Positions 10,683 through 22,197 are shown, counted from the first letter of the stretch. The stretch: 64,000 nucleotides of DNA from Typhlomys cinereus (GCA_023101885.1 JALPQD010000090.1:702598-766597); one strand, 5' to 3'. A program made the numbers and translations. The notes: generated by a model from the sequence alone, not told the origin.

Positions 10683-10983
10683 GCCTAGCATCTATCCCAT
10701 GGGAATAACAGGAAGCTGGGATTCCCACGTGGACCCAACCAGGAAGGCAGAAAGAAGCATGACCTGTGGAGGATATCCTGCCAAGTGAAGTAAGCCAGAC
10801 AGAAAGGCAAACCCAGCATGGACTCACTTAGCTGCAGAAGCTAAGAAAATGGGCCGACCCATAGAGGGGGAGAACAGTGATTACCAAAGGCTGCAGGGAG
10901 GTGGCGGGCATGGAGGAAGGAGAAACGTTGGTCAGAGGACACAAGACTTCCATTACATCATAGGACATGTTTAAGAAATCTAT

Positions 10984-11218
10984 GGGGTTGGTGAGATGGC
11001 TCAGGGGTTAAACCTCCGCCTTGCAAGCAGAAGAACCTGAGTTTGGATCCTGGATCCACGTAAAAATGCCAAGGGAAATTGACAGCAGCCTGCACTTCTC
11101 GATCTGGGGAAGGCAGAGCCTGGGAAATCCCAGAACAAAGCACAAAGGAGGTAGAAGCAATCCAGGATGATTCCCAAAGTCACCCTTGAACCTCCACAAG
11201 GACACACAGTGCCCTCTG

Positions 11219-11273
<55 letters not shown>

Positions 11274-11292
11274 GAAAAATTAAAATTAAAAA
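10984..11292 (+). repeat. B2-superfamily SINE with CA tail and TSD
   Basis: Head GGTTGGTGAGATGGCTCAGG, box-B-like GAGTTTGGATCCTGGATCC, GGCAGAGCCTGGGAAATCCC, TCCAGGATGATTCCCAAAG, and a 50-base CA run. The tail is AT-rich. It is flanked by an 11-bp near-perfect duplication, AAGAAATCTAT (10973-10983) and AAGAAATATAT (11293-11303). Confidence 0.92.
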
Positions 11293-11822
11293 AAGAAATA
11301 TATGCCACAGCAGGGTGGCCATTGTAAACATTGGTGTTTTAAAAATTACTAAAGGAATACATTGCAAGTATGCTCACTACAATTAAAAGCTATTGAGTCA
11401 TGCATGTGTTAATTAGTGTGCATATGCTAGTTAACCGTTCCACAAGTTACACATATTTTAAAACATCAAGTTTTACTCCATCAATACACACAATTTAAAA
11501 GTATATTTTTTAAAAAGAAGACTTCTCTATCCGTGATGACAAACCCTTGGGGCAGGGGTGAATGAAAGGAAAACTTCGGAAATAAGTTTTGGAAGTCTAG
11601 CATATTACCCCTCTCTCTGGGGAGATTCACATAGCACATCAATACATGAAAAGCGTTTAGAAGTCATGCAGTAATAAACAAGAATGTGATGGGTTCCTTT
11701 TTATTTGAATCACATTCCCTATCACCTCCGACATTCCGTTACCTCTAGAATCCTCTCTTTGAGTGATGCTTATCATTACCTTAGGCACTTAGTTTTGGGA
11801 CATGGTATTTGAACATCCAGAT
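11293..11822. other. AT-rich unique DNA
   Basis: No gene or recognisable element in about 530 bp. Confidence 0.4.
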
Positions 11823-11834
11823 GTTTGAGGATGC

Positions 11835-12395
11835 AAAAGAAAATCAACAAACCACAATCCAGAACTTCAGAGACTCTATATCAATCACATAGAACTAGGA
11901 CAGCCTAATCTCTCCCCATCCTGGAGCTCAGGGACATTTGCGGAAGAGGGGGCGGTAAGATTGTAAGAGCAAAAGGATGGGAGGAGCAACGATTTGCAAG
12001 ATTCTCAACAATAGTTGGGGCCAAAGCAATCATAATGGGACTTTGCATGCCCTGCGCAATGTCCAGCGCACTGTTGCCCTCATAAAGTCTAGCATCTGTT
12101 AAGGGCAACCGAGACCCCTGGAGGCAAGGGATTGACAGCCATAGTAGTGATCTTATGCTTAAGGGGAACAAGAGAAAGGGCTTATGGAAATGCCACTGGG
12201 TCCTTATATGTCATCAGAGAGGAGGACCCAGTGGAGAGCTAGGCGTACACAATAAAGGACTCTCTGGGAATTGGGGGGGAGGCACTGGGGGATGGGGAGG
12301 GAGAGAAGGGGATTCGGGGGGGAGGAGGGGGGAGGGAGGGAACTGGTAAAAAAATTTTAAAATGTATAATTAAATTTTTAATAGAGAAAAAAAAA
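11835..12395 (+). mobile_element. 5'-truncated L1-type insertion (3' end)
   Basis: Flanked by a perfect 12-bp TSD GTTTGAGGATGC (11823-11834 and 12396-12407) and ended by AATTAAATTTTTAATAGAG plus poly(A). Collinear with the insertion at 9317-9892 from AAAAGAAAATCAAC onward, including AGCCTAATCTCTCCCCATCC and the G-rich purine tract (12266-12345). The two copies are separate insertions because their TSDs and truncation points differ. Confidence 0.78.
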
Positions 12396-12810
12396 GTTTG
12401 AGGATGCGTTTTAAATGATTTTCTCTTCCGATTTCATATTACAACCCCTTTCCCTACAGCTTGGTGTCTTTGTTTTGTATGATTGATTTGGGGGGAGAGG
12501 GGAGCAGTAAATAATGGATCTTCAGTAAATGTTCACTAAATGAAGAGGACAAGCTAGAGAGTTTTATGATTCAGAATGAGTGGGAAAGACACCCGGGAAA
12601 AGACCAGTGTTGTACGGGAGGGGTTACGGGGGGGTCCCATCATGGCAGTAGGTAGGCAGGGTGCCCTGAGGCACCCTTGATGAAGCGGAGGTGCTGAAAG
12701 GCACCCCGCTTGCGGTCGCCCTAGGGAAATTTACATCGCGACCATCCTCGCTAGCATCTGTAACACATCACTCCGCGAATTCAGATCTGCAGTTGTCCCA
12801 CACAGAGGAG

Positions 12811-12832
12811 AAGCATGTCTTTCTTTCTTCCT

Positions 12833-12870
<38 letters not shown>
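12811..12870. repeat. (TC)n / (TTTC)n microsatellite
   Basis: TTTC-rich lead-in followed by about 32 bases of pure CT dinucleotides. Confidence 0.95.
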
Positions 12871-12872
<2 letters not shown>

Positions 12873-13985
12873 GTAAGTGACTTTCTCAAAGTGAATTCAA
12901 TCTTCCTAGAATCACACCAGCTCTTTCGGCCCAAGCAGGTGCGCCACCTACGAAATACCTAAACTGTTCTTTTGTGCCTTGTCACGGACAGTCAGGACCA
13001 GCTACACATCTGCTTCTTCCGGGGCCTATGGAAACTTGGGGATCCTGTTCAAAACCTACGAAGAATGACAAGGCAGCAAGAGTGCTCCTCGCACACTGAG
13101 CCTTCTTTGTGCGGGGCCCATGCTTGATTCCTTGTGCACCCCAAGCTGCCAACCCTACACCAATGACCTGGAGGGAGGTTCCCGGATTCCTCACACAGCA
13201 TTTCCCAGAGAGTTTCGCACCTAGGGGCAGTGGCGGGTAAAGACCCTGGCTGCTTGTGACCCCCCCGCTGTCCACCACCAACACCAGCAGAAGAGAACAA
13301 ATCACTACAAGAACCCAGAAAACACTGACCGTCCACCCCAAGAAGAAAAGGAGGTGCCGGGGCCGGCGGAAGCATCCAGCGCCGCATTTGCCTGACTCCC
13401 AGCTTCGGCCTCTGCTGGCTCTTAACAAAGACCAGAACTCAAAACCCAGAGACTCAGTACAGGACAAGGTATCGCAGCCCAAATGCATCGCCGGAAATGC
13501 CTCAAGAGACTCCGGCGTTTTGCTTTGTGCGAACTCAGAGTCTTGAGTGAGACGTTTCCTTCCTGGAGGCCCCTCCATAATTTTTACGCATTTTAATGAA
13601 AATACAATCCTTTCAATATGTGACTCATTTTCCCTCTACCAGTCAAAATATTTACAAAGCACTTAATTCACAAGGAGGCTTTTGTTACTGACGAATGTTT
13701 AGGGTCCTTTTCCAGCTCCGATTCGCGCTCTAAGGAGAGCAGGCACGAGGGAATTGAGTTCCCTGGTGTTCACCTAAGGCCCACGGTAAGGAAGGACAAG
13801 CTAGTGAGGACGTTCAAAGTTGGGGTGTGGGCGTGACTAATCAGGATCTGTTCAGTCCCACACAGTGAAGTCGCTTTTTGGAAACATCTGGTTTTGGATT
13901 TCTGCAAGAGGCTATGTCACCATCTTCGTCATGAGAGACCTTGTGCTCATTCACACAAAGCTCTAGTTGCTCAAAATATTTTTTA
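12871..13985. other. Unique, locally GC-rich DNA, no gene assigned
   Basis: About 1.1 kb. The minus strand of 12982-13578 is open for 198 codons, with one hydrophobic stretch (roughly residues 75-105), but shows no family motif and overlaps a plus-strand frame. GGCCGGCGG near 13360 is the only CpG-dense spot. I cannot support an exon. Confidence 0.35.
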
Positions 13986-14345
13986 CTTTTGCTTGTGCAT
14001 GCATGTGTGCGCGTGTGTGCGTGTGTGTGTGTGTGTGTGTGCGTGTGTGTGTGTGTGATATGTGCATGTGGCAGTCAGAGGTCAACTTCAGGCATCTTCC
14101 TCTATTACTACCCACTCTACTTTTTGAGATAAGATCTCCCTCTGAACCTGTAACTCACCATTTTGGCTAAACTGGCTGGACATGAGCTCTCAGGGGAGCT
14201 GCCTAGCTTCATTCCTCAGTACTGTGGCTACAGATGGGCACTGTTCCCCTCTTTACCATGGGTGCCGAAGGTCCAAACTCAAACCCTCACCGTTGAGCAG
14301 CCAGCACTTCCCCCACTGAGACATCTCCGAAGCCCCAGGACACCT
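13986..14345 (-). repeat. B3-like SINE with (GT)n
   Basis: The plus strand runs (GT)n, CAGTCAGAGGTCAACTTCAG, CATCTTCCTCTATTACTACC, TTTTTGAGATAAGATCTCCC, then ends in GAGACATCTCCGAAGCCCC. That is the reverse of a tRNA-headed B3 element, with the GT run being its CA tail. The head is diverged. Confidence 0.65.
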
Positions 14346-15489
14346 TCTGTAATTTGCATGGCTTCCCCAGGAAGTCTCTGTCAAAGCACAGAGAAAGGAA
14401 CACCCCACCTTTTCGGACTCCAAGGGGCTTCCACAAGAAAGCTAACTCACAGGTCTGCTCTTGTCGTTTCTCATACAAGCGGCTTCTCAGATGCTACGCA
14501 TTAGACTGTGAGTGGAATTCAGCCAGCAGTAAGGACCCAGGACTGGGCATACAGCTCGCTGGTCCAGTGCCCCCCCCCAACTCTAAGTCAAACACGTCTC
14601 TCCTTTTCTCCCTGGCAGTTTTTGTATGAGCGCTGTCTCCCAGCAACGGAGAAGAGTTACTGCAGCACACAGAGAAGGTTCCGTTCCCACCGCAGACAAG
14701 TAAATAATCCCAAGAGCAAAAGAGAATTTAGGGACAGGAAGGCTCATTCTCTCAAAGAAAAAGACAAAAGGAGTCTAGGCCCTTAAAATAGTTCTTCAAG
14801 GCCAGAAAAGAAAAAGCTTGGACCATGTTTTCAGCTCTCCCACCGTCAGTGAGTGAATCTCATTCATGGTTGTCTGAATCCACCATCCTAGCTACATTTC
14901 AAAACGGTTAAGAGAAAAGGTGCCAAAGGAGGGCTCTGGCCCCCCAGTCTTCAGTGAGCACCACTTCCGCCCATACCTAGCTGCAAAGGCAGCTGGGAAA
15001 TGTAGTCTTCAAGCTGGAACGGGTCTAGCGTCAGGGTTCTCCCATGATCCTGGTGCCTGCCAAGCGCGAGTCTTTTTTCATTTCCCTCATGCATTAATTT
15101 ATCTCCTCTTGTCGATGCCTAAACAGCCCACGGTCAAATGACAAGGAGCAGATCCAGTATACGAAGCACAGCTGGGGATCTGTCCCACTTGGAAATTCAG
15201 TCTCCTTTCTCCATCCGCCAAGCAAACTTTTGACCTAGGTAATTAGATAAGACAGAAACAGAAAAAAAAAAGTAAGAAGAGATGCTTATTAATCAAATGC
15301 TTCTGAGTGAGTAATTTCTTGAACTCCTCAACGCAGATCCAACAGAAGCAAATACCCGCAGTTGCACACACGCTATCAGAGGCTTTGAAAGGGAAACAAA
15401 CCCTCGACGGCTGTGCTGTCAAGACAGCAAGTAAAACTCAAAGGCTCTCCTGATAGCACGACCTGTGTTTTCAGTGTTAAAATAAAAAT
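14346..15489. other. Unique DNA, no gene seen
   Basis: About 1.1 kb of mixed composition with small overlapping frames and no recognisable domain, RNA gene or repeat. Confidence 0.4.
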
Positions 15490-15687
15490 GACAGGGCTGA
15501 GTGACAGCTCGCCTAGTACAAGGATCTGACCTCAATCCTTCCTCTCACACAAAGGCCTGGCATAGTGGCACAGGTTGGATTCCTTAGTACTGGGGACATG
15601 GAGACAGGCAGATCCCTGGGGCCCATTGGGCAGCTGAAATAGACTAGCTCCAAGCCCAGAAGAAATCCTGTCTCTAAAACAGGGTGG
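15490..15687 (+). repeat. B3-like SINE fragment
   Basis: GGGCTGAGTGACAGCTCGCC head, GGCCTGGCATAGTGGCACAG, AGTACTGGGGACATGGAGAC, and AAATCCTGTCTCTAAAACAG end. It abuts the next SINE, which may have inserted into its A-rich end. Confidence 0.5.
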
Positions 15688-16025
15688 AGGGCTGGGGCCA
15701 TGGCTGAGGGGTTAAAGCCTCTGCTTCACAAGCAAAAGGTTGTGAGTTTGGATCCCCACGTTCCACACAAAAAATGCCAGGTGGAAATGGAAATGGTGGC
15801 AGCCTGTAATTCTTGCCTTAGAAGGCGGAGCCTGGGAAACCCCAGAGCAAAGCAATAGGGTAGATCAATCCAGGATGAGTCCTGATGTCGCCCTTGAACT
15901 TCCACAGACACACACCCTCACACATACACACACACACACACACATGCATACCCACACCCACACATATACATGTGTCTGCACATACATGAACACATACACA
16001 AATAAATAATAAATAAATAATCCCA
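15688..16025 (+). repeat. B2-superfamily SINE, long CA/AAAT tail
   Basis: Complete head and body: GGGCTGGGGCCATGGCTGAG, TGTGAGTTTGGATCCCCAC, GAGCCTGGGAAACCCCAGAG, TCAATCCAGGATGAGTCC and TTCCACAGACACACACCC. The tail alternates CA and CATA and ends in AAATAAATAATAAATAAATA. Confidence 0.88.
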
Positions 16026-16554
16026 GTACAAAAAATAATAATTTATTATTTCAAGACTTCTTAAGCCGTGGCAAGAAGTTTCCAGAGTGTCCTAGTTTGC
16101 AGACCACGTGGCGCCATGGTGAAAGCCACCTCACAGGTGTCATAGCTTGTCTGTCACAATGAACAGGATCCCCACCTTGACATTTTCACTTCTTTTCCTT
16201 CTGCAGTGTGCTACCGAGATGAAAAGCCAGCAACTAAATGCACTTGTCCTAAATTTAGTAGTTTACACATGAAGGAAACGTTTTATGAAGTCATTGGCTT
16301 GAAAGAATCACTCCTCACCACGGCGTTGTGGAAATCAGATCCCTCGGTCCTGAGGAGGGCCGCTCAGGTCACACCACACTCCCAAGCAGCGCTGCTTTGC
16401 AGCCCTGACCCAAGGCTGCGACTGCGACTGATCCTTTCTTACGCCCTCCTCGGCCTCTCTCGGCTCCACGGCTCCATTCCTGGTCCCTCCAGCTCACTCT
16501 CCCCCCAGCTCCTAAGTCTGGCTCAGATCAAGACGTCCTTCTGCTTGTGAACCA

Positions 16555-16612
16555 AGGGCTGGGGAGATGATCCAGGGGTTAAGACCTTTGCCTCGCAAGC
16601 AAAAGGACCTGC
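16555..16612 (+). repeat. Truncated B2-superfamily SINE head
   Basis: GGGCTGGGGAGATGATCCAG, GGTTAAGACCTTTGCCTCGC and AAGCAAAAGGACCTG are present; the body and tail are missing. This is either an aborted insertion or a later deletion. Confidence 0.75.
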
Positions 16613-17655
16613 TCATGAAAACCACAAAGCATGTTTAGAATCCACACGCAGGCGGTTTACTTCCTGCCGTTCAGTTTCCTGGCTGTACAACTGTTCAGTC
16701 ACAGACGACAACCCTGCCACAGAGTTGTGTCAAAAGTATCAACACACGGGCTGCTCACTCTGTCTGGCATGACCCAAGAGCCACCTCCAGGTTGCGGCCG
16801 TCACACTATGCCACTGAGTCTGAAGGCTACAAGGATGGCGCCTTCGTTGCCTTGGGGACTCGCACGCAGTGTGTCAAGGCCTCGGTGATTGTTCTGGGCA
16901 ATGTAACATGAGCGATGGAAACAAGACAGAAAAACTCATGAGCAGGCCTGGGGTGCAACTCAATAGGAAGACATTTGCCTAGATGCAGTGATCTGGGGGC
17001 GTCCTTAGCCCCTCAAGTTGCTTCCTACATAAACAACGCACAGTCCTTTCTATGCCCCATCACACTCTCATCTCAGCAAACACCATGGGTCTGGTCCTAA
17101 ATGCTCTGTCAGGAGTGGTCCTTGGATGCTCCCTCGTTTACTCGAAGGCTTTGAGACTACCACCTGCACGTGGTTATAGAATAGCCTGGGTTCCATTCTA
17201 GTACTGCTCCCCCCAAAAAAGAAAGAAGAAAGAAAAAGAAAAGCTCTTGAGTAACGCCAGCTTCTCTTCTCTCTGAAAGAGGCCGAGGAAGTCACTGGTT
17301 CCAGAATGTTCAGTCTGTAGAAGACGTGTCAGTCAGCCTTGGACCCTGACTGAGCAGAGTTTACCCCCTGTTGACGGCAGCATTCAAACAGCCGAGCTTG
17401 TTGTTAAGCTCGTGAGAGGCAACAAAACTCAATCTACCTGACTCGTACCAGAACCTGAAAGAGGGATATACCCCCTTAGCAGTCTCAAGACCCCCGGGTC
17501 TACGCTGCGGCAAGACCAAGCCAGTTCAGGGGGAGAAAAGGACAGAGACCTTCGCTTGTACTTGTGGTGTGTGACCATTGCCTTTGTTTGGGACATGAAC
17601 GAATCAGAAGTGAGGATCCAGCAGCCAGTCAGATACACAGAGCTGTTGAAAAGAG
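16613..17655. other. Unique DNA, no gene seen
   Basis: About 1 kb. The only internal features are an AAAG-rich patch at 17215-17245 and scattered short frames with no domain. Confidence 0.4.
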
Positions 17656-17659
17656 ATGC

Positions 17660-17890
17660 TGCAGGCTGGAGAGGTGGCTCACAAGCCAAAAGGACCTGAG
17701 TTCAGATCCCAGATCTCACATAAAATGCCAAGTGGAAGTGGTGGCAGCCTGGAAAGTGAAGCCCGGGAAATCCTAGAGCAAAGCAATAAGAAGGTAGGAC
17801 AATCCAGGGTGACTCCTGATGTCACCCTTGGGTCTCCACAGGCACACACAGTGCCCTCTTCTACACACGCATAAACCTATACACCCACAC
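17660..17890 (+). repeat. B2-superfamily SINE
   Basis: GCAGGCTGGAGAGGTGGCTC, GAGTTCAGATCCCAGATCTC, GTGGTGGCAGCCTGGAAAGT, AGCAAAGCAATAAGAAGGTA and CTTGGGTCTCCACAGGCACA. About 10 bases of the head (the GGGGTTAAG part) are deleted. It runs directly into the polypurine tract. Confidence 0.88.
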
Positions 17891-18200
17891 CAGAAAGAAA
17901 GAGAAGGGAAGGAGGGAGGAGGGAAGAAAGGAGGGAGGGAGAAAAGGAGGGAAGGAAGGACGGAGGGAGGAAAGAAAGAAAAAGAAAGAAAGAAAAGAAA
18001 GGGTGAAAGGGAAAGGGGGAAGGGAAGAAGGAAGGGAAGGAAAGAGAAAGAAAGAAAGAAAGAAAAGAAAGAAAGAAAGAAAGAGAGAGAGAAAGAAAGA
18101 AAAAGAAAAGAAAGGGTGAAAGGGAAAGGGGGAAGGGAAGAAGGAAGGGAAGAGAAAGAAAGGAAAGGAGGAAGGAAAAAGGAAAGGAGGAAGGAAAGAG
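17891..18200 (+). repeat. 310-bp polypurine tract (GAAA/GGAA)n
   Basis: Almost pure purine on the plus strand, mixing GAAA, GGAA, GGAG and GAAAA units, with an internally repeated block: AAAGGGTGAAAGGGAAAGGG occurs near 17998 and again near 18111. It starts at the 3' end of a SINE, so it probably grew from that tail. Long Lys/Arg/Glu and Ser/Phe/Leu frames here are repeat translations. Confidence 0.93.
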
Positions 18201-18399
18201 ATGCTGCCCAAGCAAGAACCAACCATGCCCACCTTGAACGTGTCCACGCCCCTCCAAGGCCACCGTGTGAATCCAGGCACTTCAGCCTCCCTCCTATTGC
18301 AGCAGACGCAGCTGGCCTCCCTAATTCTGCTTGATCGCCCCACAGTTCAACCTTTTCCTCATTCAGAGCCATAGGATCCTTTTGTCTTTCACAAAATGG

Positions 18400-18640
18400 T
18401 GACCCGGGAGCTGTGGCACACGCCTGTAACTGCGGATACTCGTGACCCTGGAACAAAAGGTTCATAAATTCACAGCCAGCCTGGGCAACGTAGCAAGATC
18501 TTGACTCAAAAAATGAAAACAAAGCCTGGGGAAACAGCTCAGTGCCAACTGTTTGCCCAGTATTGCCAAGGACTTGGGTCAGACTGCTGAGCGTGTGCGT
18601 GTGCGTGCGTGCGTGCGTGCGTGTGTGTGTGTGTGTGATT
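18400..18640 (+). repeat. B1-ID chimeric SINE with (TGCG/TG)n tail
   Basis: A 7SL-derived B1 part (GAGCTGTGGCACACGCCTGT, then CAGCCTGGGCAACGTAGCAA and ATCTTGACTCAAAAAATG) is joined to an ID-like tRNA part (GCCTGGGGAAACAGCTCAGT, TTGCCAAGGACTTGGGTCAG). A GCGT/GT run follows. The order B1 then ID matches the B1-dID type described from several rodent families. Confidence 0.6.
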
Positions 18641-18644
18641 TCAT

Positions 18645-20690
18645 TTTTTTGGAGGCAATTTTAGATTCACAACAAAATTGAGATGCACACACAGAGATTG
18701 CCTTTATCTGACTCTAATCGGGTACAACTTCTACCACCAACACCTCACACCAGAGACGCACAGGTGTTAGAATGGACAAACCAAAGTTGACCTATCAGTA
18801 TTACCCAAAGTTCAGAGCGTACACAGGGCTTCACCCTTGACATACAGTCCACAGTTATGGACAGATGCATAAGCTCATCTGGCCACACAGCACTGCCACG
18901 CGGCTCAGTCTCGCTGCCCGAACATCCTCGAGGCAGAACTGTCTTTGGTCCAACCATATCATTATCCTGCCGAAGTCTTTCACTGCACGCCCAGTGCTCC
19001 TGAGCCCAGCCTTGTCCCACATCTGTTTTCTTCTTTATCCTGTGCCCACCCCTGGGTCTCTGCTACGTGCCACCCCTCTTGCTCCCCAAGGTCAAGGTGT
19101 GCTGTCCACTCTGCCTGGAATCCCTTCTCCTCCCTATGTCTCCCCCAAGTCTGTGCTTTCCACTCTGTCCACTTAGCAAGGGAGACCCCATGTTGTCTAC
19201 TTTTGCCACTGTGATTACCAATGGCTGAGAGAATATGTCGTCCCCTTTCCCAGGAGGCGAGCTCCTCAAGCAGCCGGCTTACTCTCTGAAGCGTCCTCAG
19301 CTCTGGGCGCTTGGTCTGGCCACGGGAAGAGCTGGATGAGCACTTGTTGAACATAGGCCACAGAAGTTTCTAGAACCTTCACTCCTGCATCTGATAGCTC
19401 CACACTCATCTGACCCCTGATGGAGTCAGAGTTGTTCTAAGGAGACGTGTTAGCATCTCTCTCTCTCTCTCTTTCTACTGCCTCCTGGCCTTCTGTGATG
19501 AAGCATTGCAGAGAAAGAGGGGGGCTGCTTGTCTACAGTTGGGGCAGACAGAAGCCCACCAGCATCAGCCCCCCCCCCCGGGTCTCACAGGTACTCCCTT
19601 TCGTGAAGGGAACCTCCCCTATGGCCTTGCCCTGCCTCGCCCCGCTGTACGACTGGCTGGTCCTGGTCTAGAAAGAAACAAACGTGGTCCAAGTTCTGGG
19701 ACAGCCCTGAGCCCTGAAACCCCAAGACCCTGAGCTCACTTTATGATTCCCCTTAAGAAGCTACATGTCAAACCATCCCCTCCACGTCCCTAGGGAAGAG
19801 CAGCGAACCCAGATCGTAACCACTGCTGCACGGGCGTCCATTCTCCCATCGAGCAAGTCCAAGTACCTGAGTTATGCTTCTTATCAGAGCTCATGTGCTG
19901 GCTGATTTTAAAATATTGTCGCCCCCCCCCAAGTACACATCTAATATGCCAAGAAACCGTCGGCAGTAAATTACACTCTGCTCCAAGGGCCACAACGTGG
20001 ATACGGTCCCCGCGCAAGCCGGTCACATAAAATTCAAGATGTCTCGTACTTTATCTCGAAATTATATAAAATTTATTGATTTTATAGTCATGTGAGGCAA
20101 GAGGAAATATATTTCAAGTCCGCGTCTTTTATTACTGACCCACTGACCATGTGAAACGGCTCAGATTTATCATCACGCGCAGTCGCCAGCTTTTAAACAC
20201 GCCACGTCCCGCTGGGCCGCTCGTGCTTCGGGACGTGGGGGGAGGCTCACTGAGACACTCTGATTTCAAAAGCGGAACAAACGTGTGGCTTAAGTGCTTT
20301 TGCAGCTCGCTGGAAAAGGGATTTTTGAAATTCAGTTGCAGAGGCAGTTAAACATGGGCCCCAGAAACCCAGGGAAGGGACGTGTTCTCCCCAGATTTAT
20401 GCCTTTGCATATGGGTTTCCCTTGCCAAAAAGAAGGAACTCGTTCTCCTCTCCTCCAGCATGGAGGGTTACGAAAATAGTATTCAATCATTCCATCATTT
20501 GCTAGCAAAAAATAAAAAAGGATGTTACTTACAGATGGAAAAAGAAGTCTTAATTTCTTTGGAAATGTACTTTGATACAGTATTAACTGTACTTTGAGGC
20601 AGTTTATCATTAAATGAGCATAAATAAATTTATTGGGCATAATTGTGCATGGAATTCAGCTTCTGTTCATTATAACACCAGGTCATTTAA
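18645..20690. other. Repeat-poor unique DNA
   Basis: Two kilobases with almost no recognisable transposon sequence apart from short C- and T-runs (19569-19580, 19921-19930). 20030-20640 mixes AT-rich stretches containing TAAT cores with CpG-containing patches, which is unlike its neighbours. No frame shows a domain. It could hold conserved regulatory DNA, but only an alignment would show this. Confidence 0.35.
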
Positions 20691-20694
20691 AAAA

Positions 20695-20960
20695 AAAAAA
20701 AAACCTGAGGACAAGCTGGGGACTCAAGGGGTTAAAGCTTTTGTCTCACAAACAAAAGGTTGTGAGTTCAGATCCCCAGATCCCAAGTAAAGAATGCAGG
20801 CAGAGGTAGCAGGACTGCCCTGTGCTGCTGGCTCTGGAAGGGAGAACCTAGGAAGGCCCAGAGCAAAGCAATAAGAAGGTACAGGATGATTCCTGAAGGC
20901 GCCCTGGGACCTCCACAGGCGCGTACATACATGCACGTACATGTACAAAAAGATAAAATA
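20695..20960 (+). repeat. B2-superfamily SINE, diverged
   Basis: ACAAGCTGGGGACTCAAGGG head, TTGTGAGTTCAGATCCCCAG, GAACCTAGGAAGGCCCAGAG, AAAGCAATAAGAAGGTACAG, GGGACCTCCACAGGCGCGTA. It is preceded by a run of A (20688-20703). Confidence 0.82.
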
Positions 20961-20964
20961 TATA

Positions 20965-21597
20965 ATCGTTTATTTGAGATGCAGCATGTCCACATGTCAT
21001 CCAGGTTAGGTTTGGTCAGAGATGCAGAAGACTTGGGAGGGTCTCCTGCACCCCTGGCCTCCCTTCAGGCCTGCTCGTACAGCCAGCTGCAGGAATCTAG
21101 GTCCTGCTGGACAGTTCCTCAGCCCACTGGATCTGGTCGTCTAGACCGCCTGCCCGACGGTTGGCTCTGTGGTGATGTCTCCAGGCTCCAACACCTGCTG
21201 GCTTCTTGATGCTCCAGTGCAGAAGACGTGGTTGGAACCGCTTGCCGCCCCCACCGCTTGCCGCCCCGGCAGGCACCATCTCTATGTGTATCCCCCTCCT
21301 AACAACCATCTTTCCCAGCATGGGGCAGCTGCTGTCTTCTGCCGGGGAATAACAGCACAGCTAACTCCAGACTCGACTTATCTCCACGGCTAGATGCTCC
21401 CAATCCAAACATCCCCCCACCTGCTGAGATTTCAAGGCTCCTCGGTGTTCCCTGGGGGAGGGGGGAACCACTTGCAGACCATCAGCGCCCATACAGTGCC
21501 ACGGTCCTCTAAACCCCAACTCCCTGCTCCCTCCTCCAGAACTCACATTGGATGCTCAGTCCCACCCCGTGTGGACCTGTTCTTTTCTATACAGATA
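20965..21597. other. Unique DNA, no gene seen
   Basis: Mixed-composition unique sequence with overlapping frames and no recognised domain. CCGCTTGCCGCCCC is duplicated at 21238-21265. Confidence 0.35.
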
Positions 21598-21768
21598 ATT
21601 TTACTTTTATTTACGGGGGGTGTACACATGTATGCCATGGTGCCCAGGCGGAAGTCAGAAGACAATTTTCAGAAGTCAGTTCTTCTGAAATGTGGACTTC
21701 CGGGAATCGAACCCAGTTTGCCAGGTTCCGGAGCAGACATCTTACACGCTGAGCTATCTCGCCAGCCT
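21598..21768 (-). repeat. B3-like SINE
   Basis: On the plus strand GCGGAAGTCAGAAGACAATT, TGTGGACTTCCGGGAATCGA and CTTACACGCTGAGCTATCTC are followed by GCCAGCC. This is the reverse complement of a B3 tRNA-like head (GGCTGGCGAGATAGCTCAGC) with its box B. Confidence 0.75.
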
Positions 21769-22197
21769 GCATATGCTTCTTATAAAAAGAAGCTCGTGTG
21801 TCTGACAGAGAGAATGAGGAACACCACTACCACCAAAGAAGCGAAGAGAAGGGAAAAAATCGTAAAAGAAAAGACCGCCACTAAAAATGAATACTTTCAG
21901 CCCACTGTGCTATGAACGCCACACCCACAGCAAAGAGCTTTTAATTACATCTGTATTTCACACGTGCAGGCTTCTCCTCTTGTCGCTGTTTCCTAACAAC
22001 ATGGTGTACATGGTGATAGGTATTTTAAGAGATCCGGAGACGACTAGAAGTTCGAGGGAAGATGTGCATAGGCGACTTGCTAATGCTACAGCACTGGATG
22101 TAATAGACTAGAACAGTGAAGGGTTTGGTATCCGGAGGGTCTCAGAGATACCAAGGGATGACTGTATGTGTAACATGAATTCAAGAAACTGACGACT

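Noticed and set aside
9387..12171. Similar minus-strand frames at 9387-9623 and 11905-12171 that look like a conserved protein
   Set aside because: They are antisense to the shared L1 3' end of two insertions. Similarity comes from common transposon ancestry.
12982..13578. 198-codon minus-strand frame with a hydrophobic stretch
   Set aside because: No family motif, no splice context, and a competing open frame on the plus strand. GC-rich DNA gives such frames by chance.
17773..18522. Long minus-strand frame (~250 codons) rich in Ser, Phe and Leu
   Set aside because: Most of it is translation of the (TTTC/TTCC)n strand of a polypurine tract, plus SINE sequence at one end and B1 at the other. 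No domain and no codon constraint.
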